A stretch of DNA of 6,318 bases from Sabulitectum sp964571965. Lineage in GTDB: Bacteria; Fermentibacterota; Fermentibacteria; Fermentibacterales; JCC-6. The DNA is taken from the NCBI GenBank assembly GCA_964571965.1, contig CAZNFQ010000108.1:1-6318 (forward strand), in the 5' to 3' direction. Of the stretch, positions 6,168 to 6,318 are shown piece after piece (position 1 is the stretch's first letter; each line of letters begins with the position of its first letter). The translations under genes and the position numbers were made by a program. Below the pieces are notes generated by a model. That model ran no database searches, was not told where the DNA came from, and saw only the letters and a program-made list of their open reading frames with translations.

Positions 6168-6318
6168 ATGAACAAGGCGATATTTGTACTTGCACTGCTT
6201 GCAGTTGCTGCTTTCGCCAGCGATCCCAGGCTTACGGTCCTCGGCGGAGACGCCAGGCTTCTCACCAACGACTATCTTGAAATGTGGGCATATCCCGGTA
6301 CGATAGGTGATTACGAGT
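6168..6318 (+). CDS. N-terminus of exported, probably outer-membrane barrel-type protein (3' end outside window)
   Basis: Only 50 codons are visible and the frame runs off the right edge. Residues 1-17 are a typical Sec signal peptide: a short basic start (MNK), a hydrophobic core (AIFVLALLAVAA) and an AFA cleavage motif before Ser18. The mature start has DPRL, then LGGDARLL (25-32), an acidic/aromatic stretch and YPG (42-44). This layout, Arg-x-x-x-LGG-x-A followed by a Pro-Gly or Asn-Pro turn some 15 residues later, resembles the start of outer-membrane beta-barrel proteins of Gram-negative bacteria. No lipobox cysteine is present, so it is not a lipoprotein. It has a strong ribosome binding site and its own promoter with a long leader. 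The exact family and function cannot be told from this fragment. Confidence 0.8.
   Translation, partial: MNKAIFVLALLAVAAFASDPRLTVLGGDARLLTNDYLEMWAYPGTIGDYE

Overview
The window holds six protein genes packed closely together, with two of them cut by the window edges. There is no sign of a mobile element, CRISPR array, tRNA or rRNA. The genes use the standard code, clear GGAGG-type ribosome binding sites and several GTG starts. Base composition looks even to slightly GC-rich throughout. The right-hand gene starts like a Sec-exported outer-membrane beta-barrel protein, which points to a Gram-negative bacterium. The style recalls uncultured FCB-type lineages such as Candidatus Fermentibacterota. 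That placement is an impression from the protein style, not a demonstrated assignment.

Left half (+ strand). The window opens inside a ferric-reductase/NADPH-oxidase-type flavoprotein, of which the FAD and NAD(P) domains are present. After a 67-nt gap comes a 1013-residue soluble hybrid sensor kinase with about five PAS domains, a HisKA/HATPase core and a C-terminal receiver domain. Its stop codon overlaps the start of a 151-residue protein with two membrane segments (ATGA overlap), so these two are very probably co-translated and may share a signalling role.

Right half (- strand). A GNAT-family acetyltransferase lies upstream of a radical SAM protein with a cysteine-rich, SPASM-like C-terminus. 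They form a two-gene unit read leftward. The two reading frames are in the same phase, separated only by one TAG codon and three sense codons. The unit converges on the kinase operon with only 24 nt between the stop codons.

The 306-nt gap between the GTG start of the GNAT gene and the last gene is a divergent regulatory region. It has a credible sigma-70-like promoter in each direction and a cluster of TCAGG/CCTGA boxes. It also holds a predicted untranslated leader of about 195 nt with several hairpins in front of the exported-protein gene at the right edge. This leader and the GNAT/radical SAM pair are the parts most worth a second look. No clear-cut new multi-gene system could be demonstrated from sequence alone.
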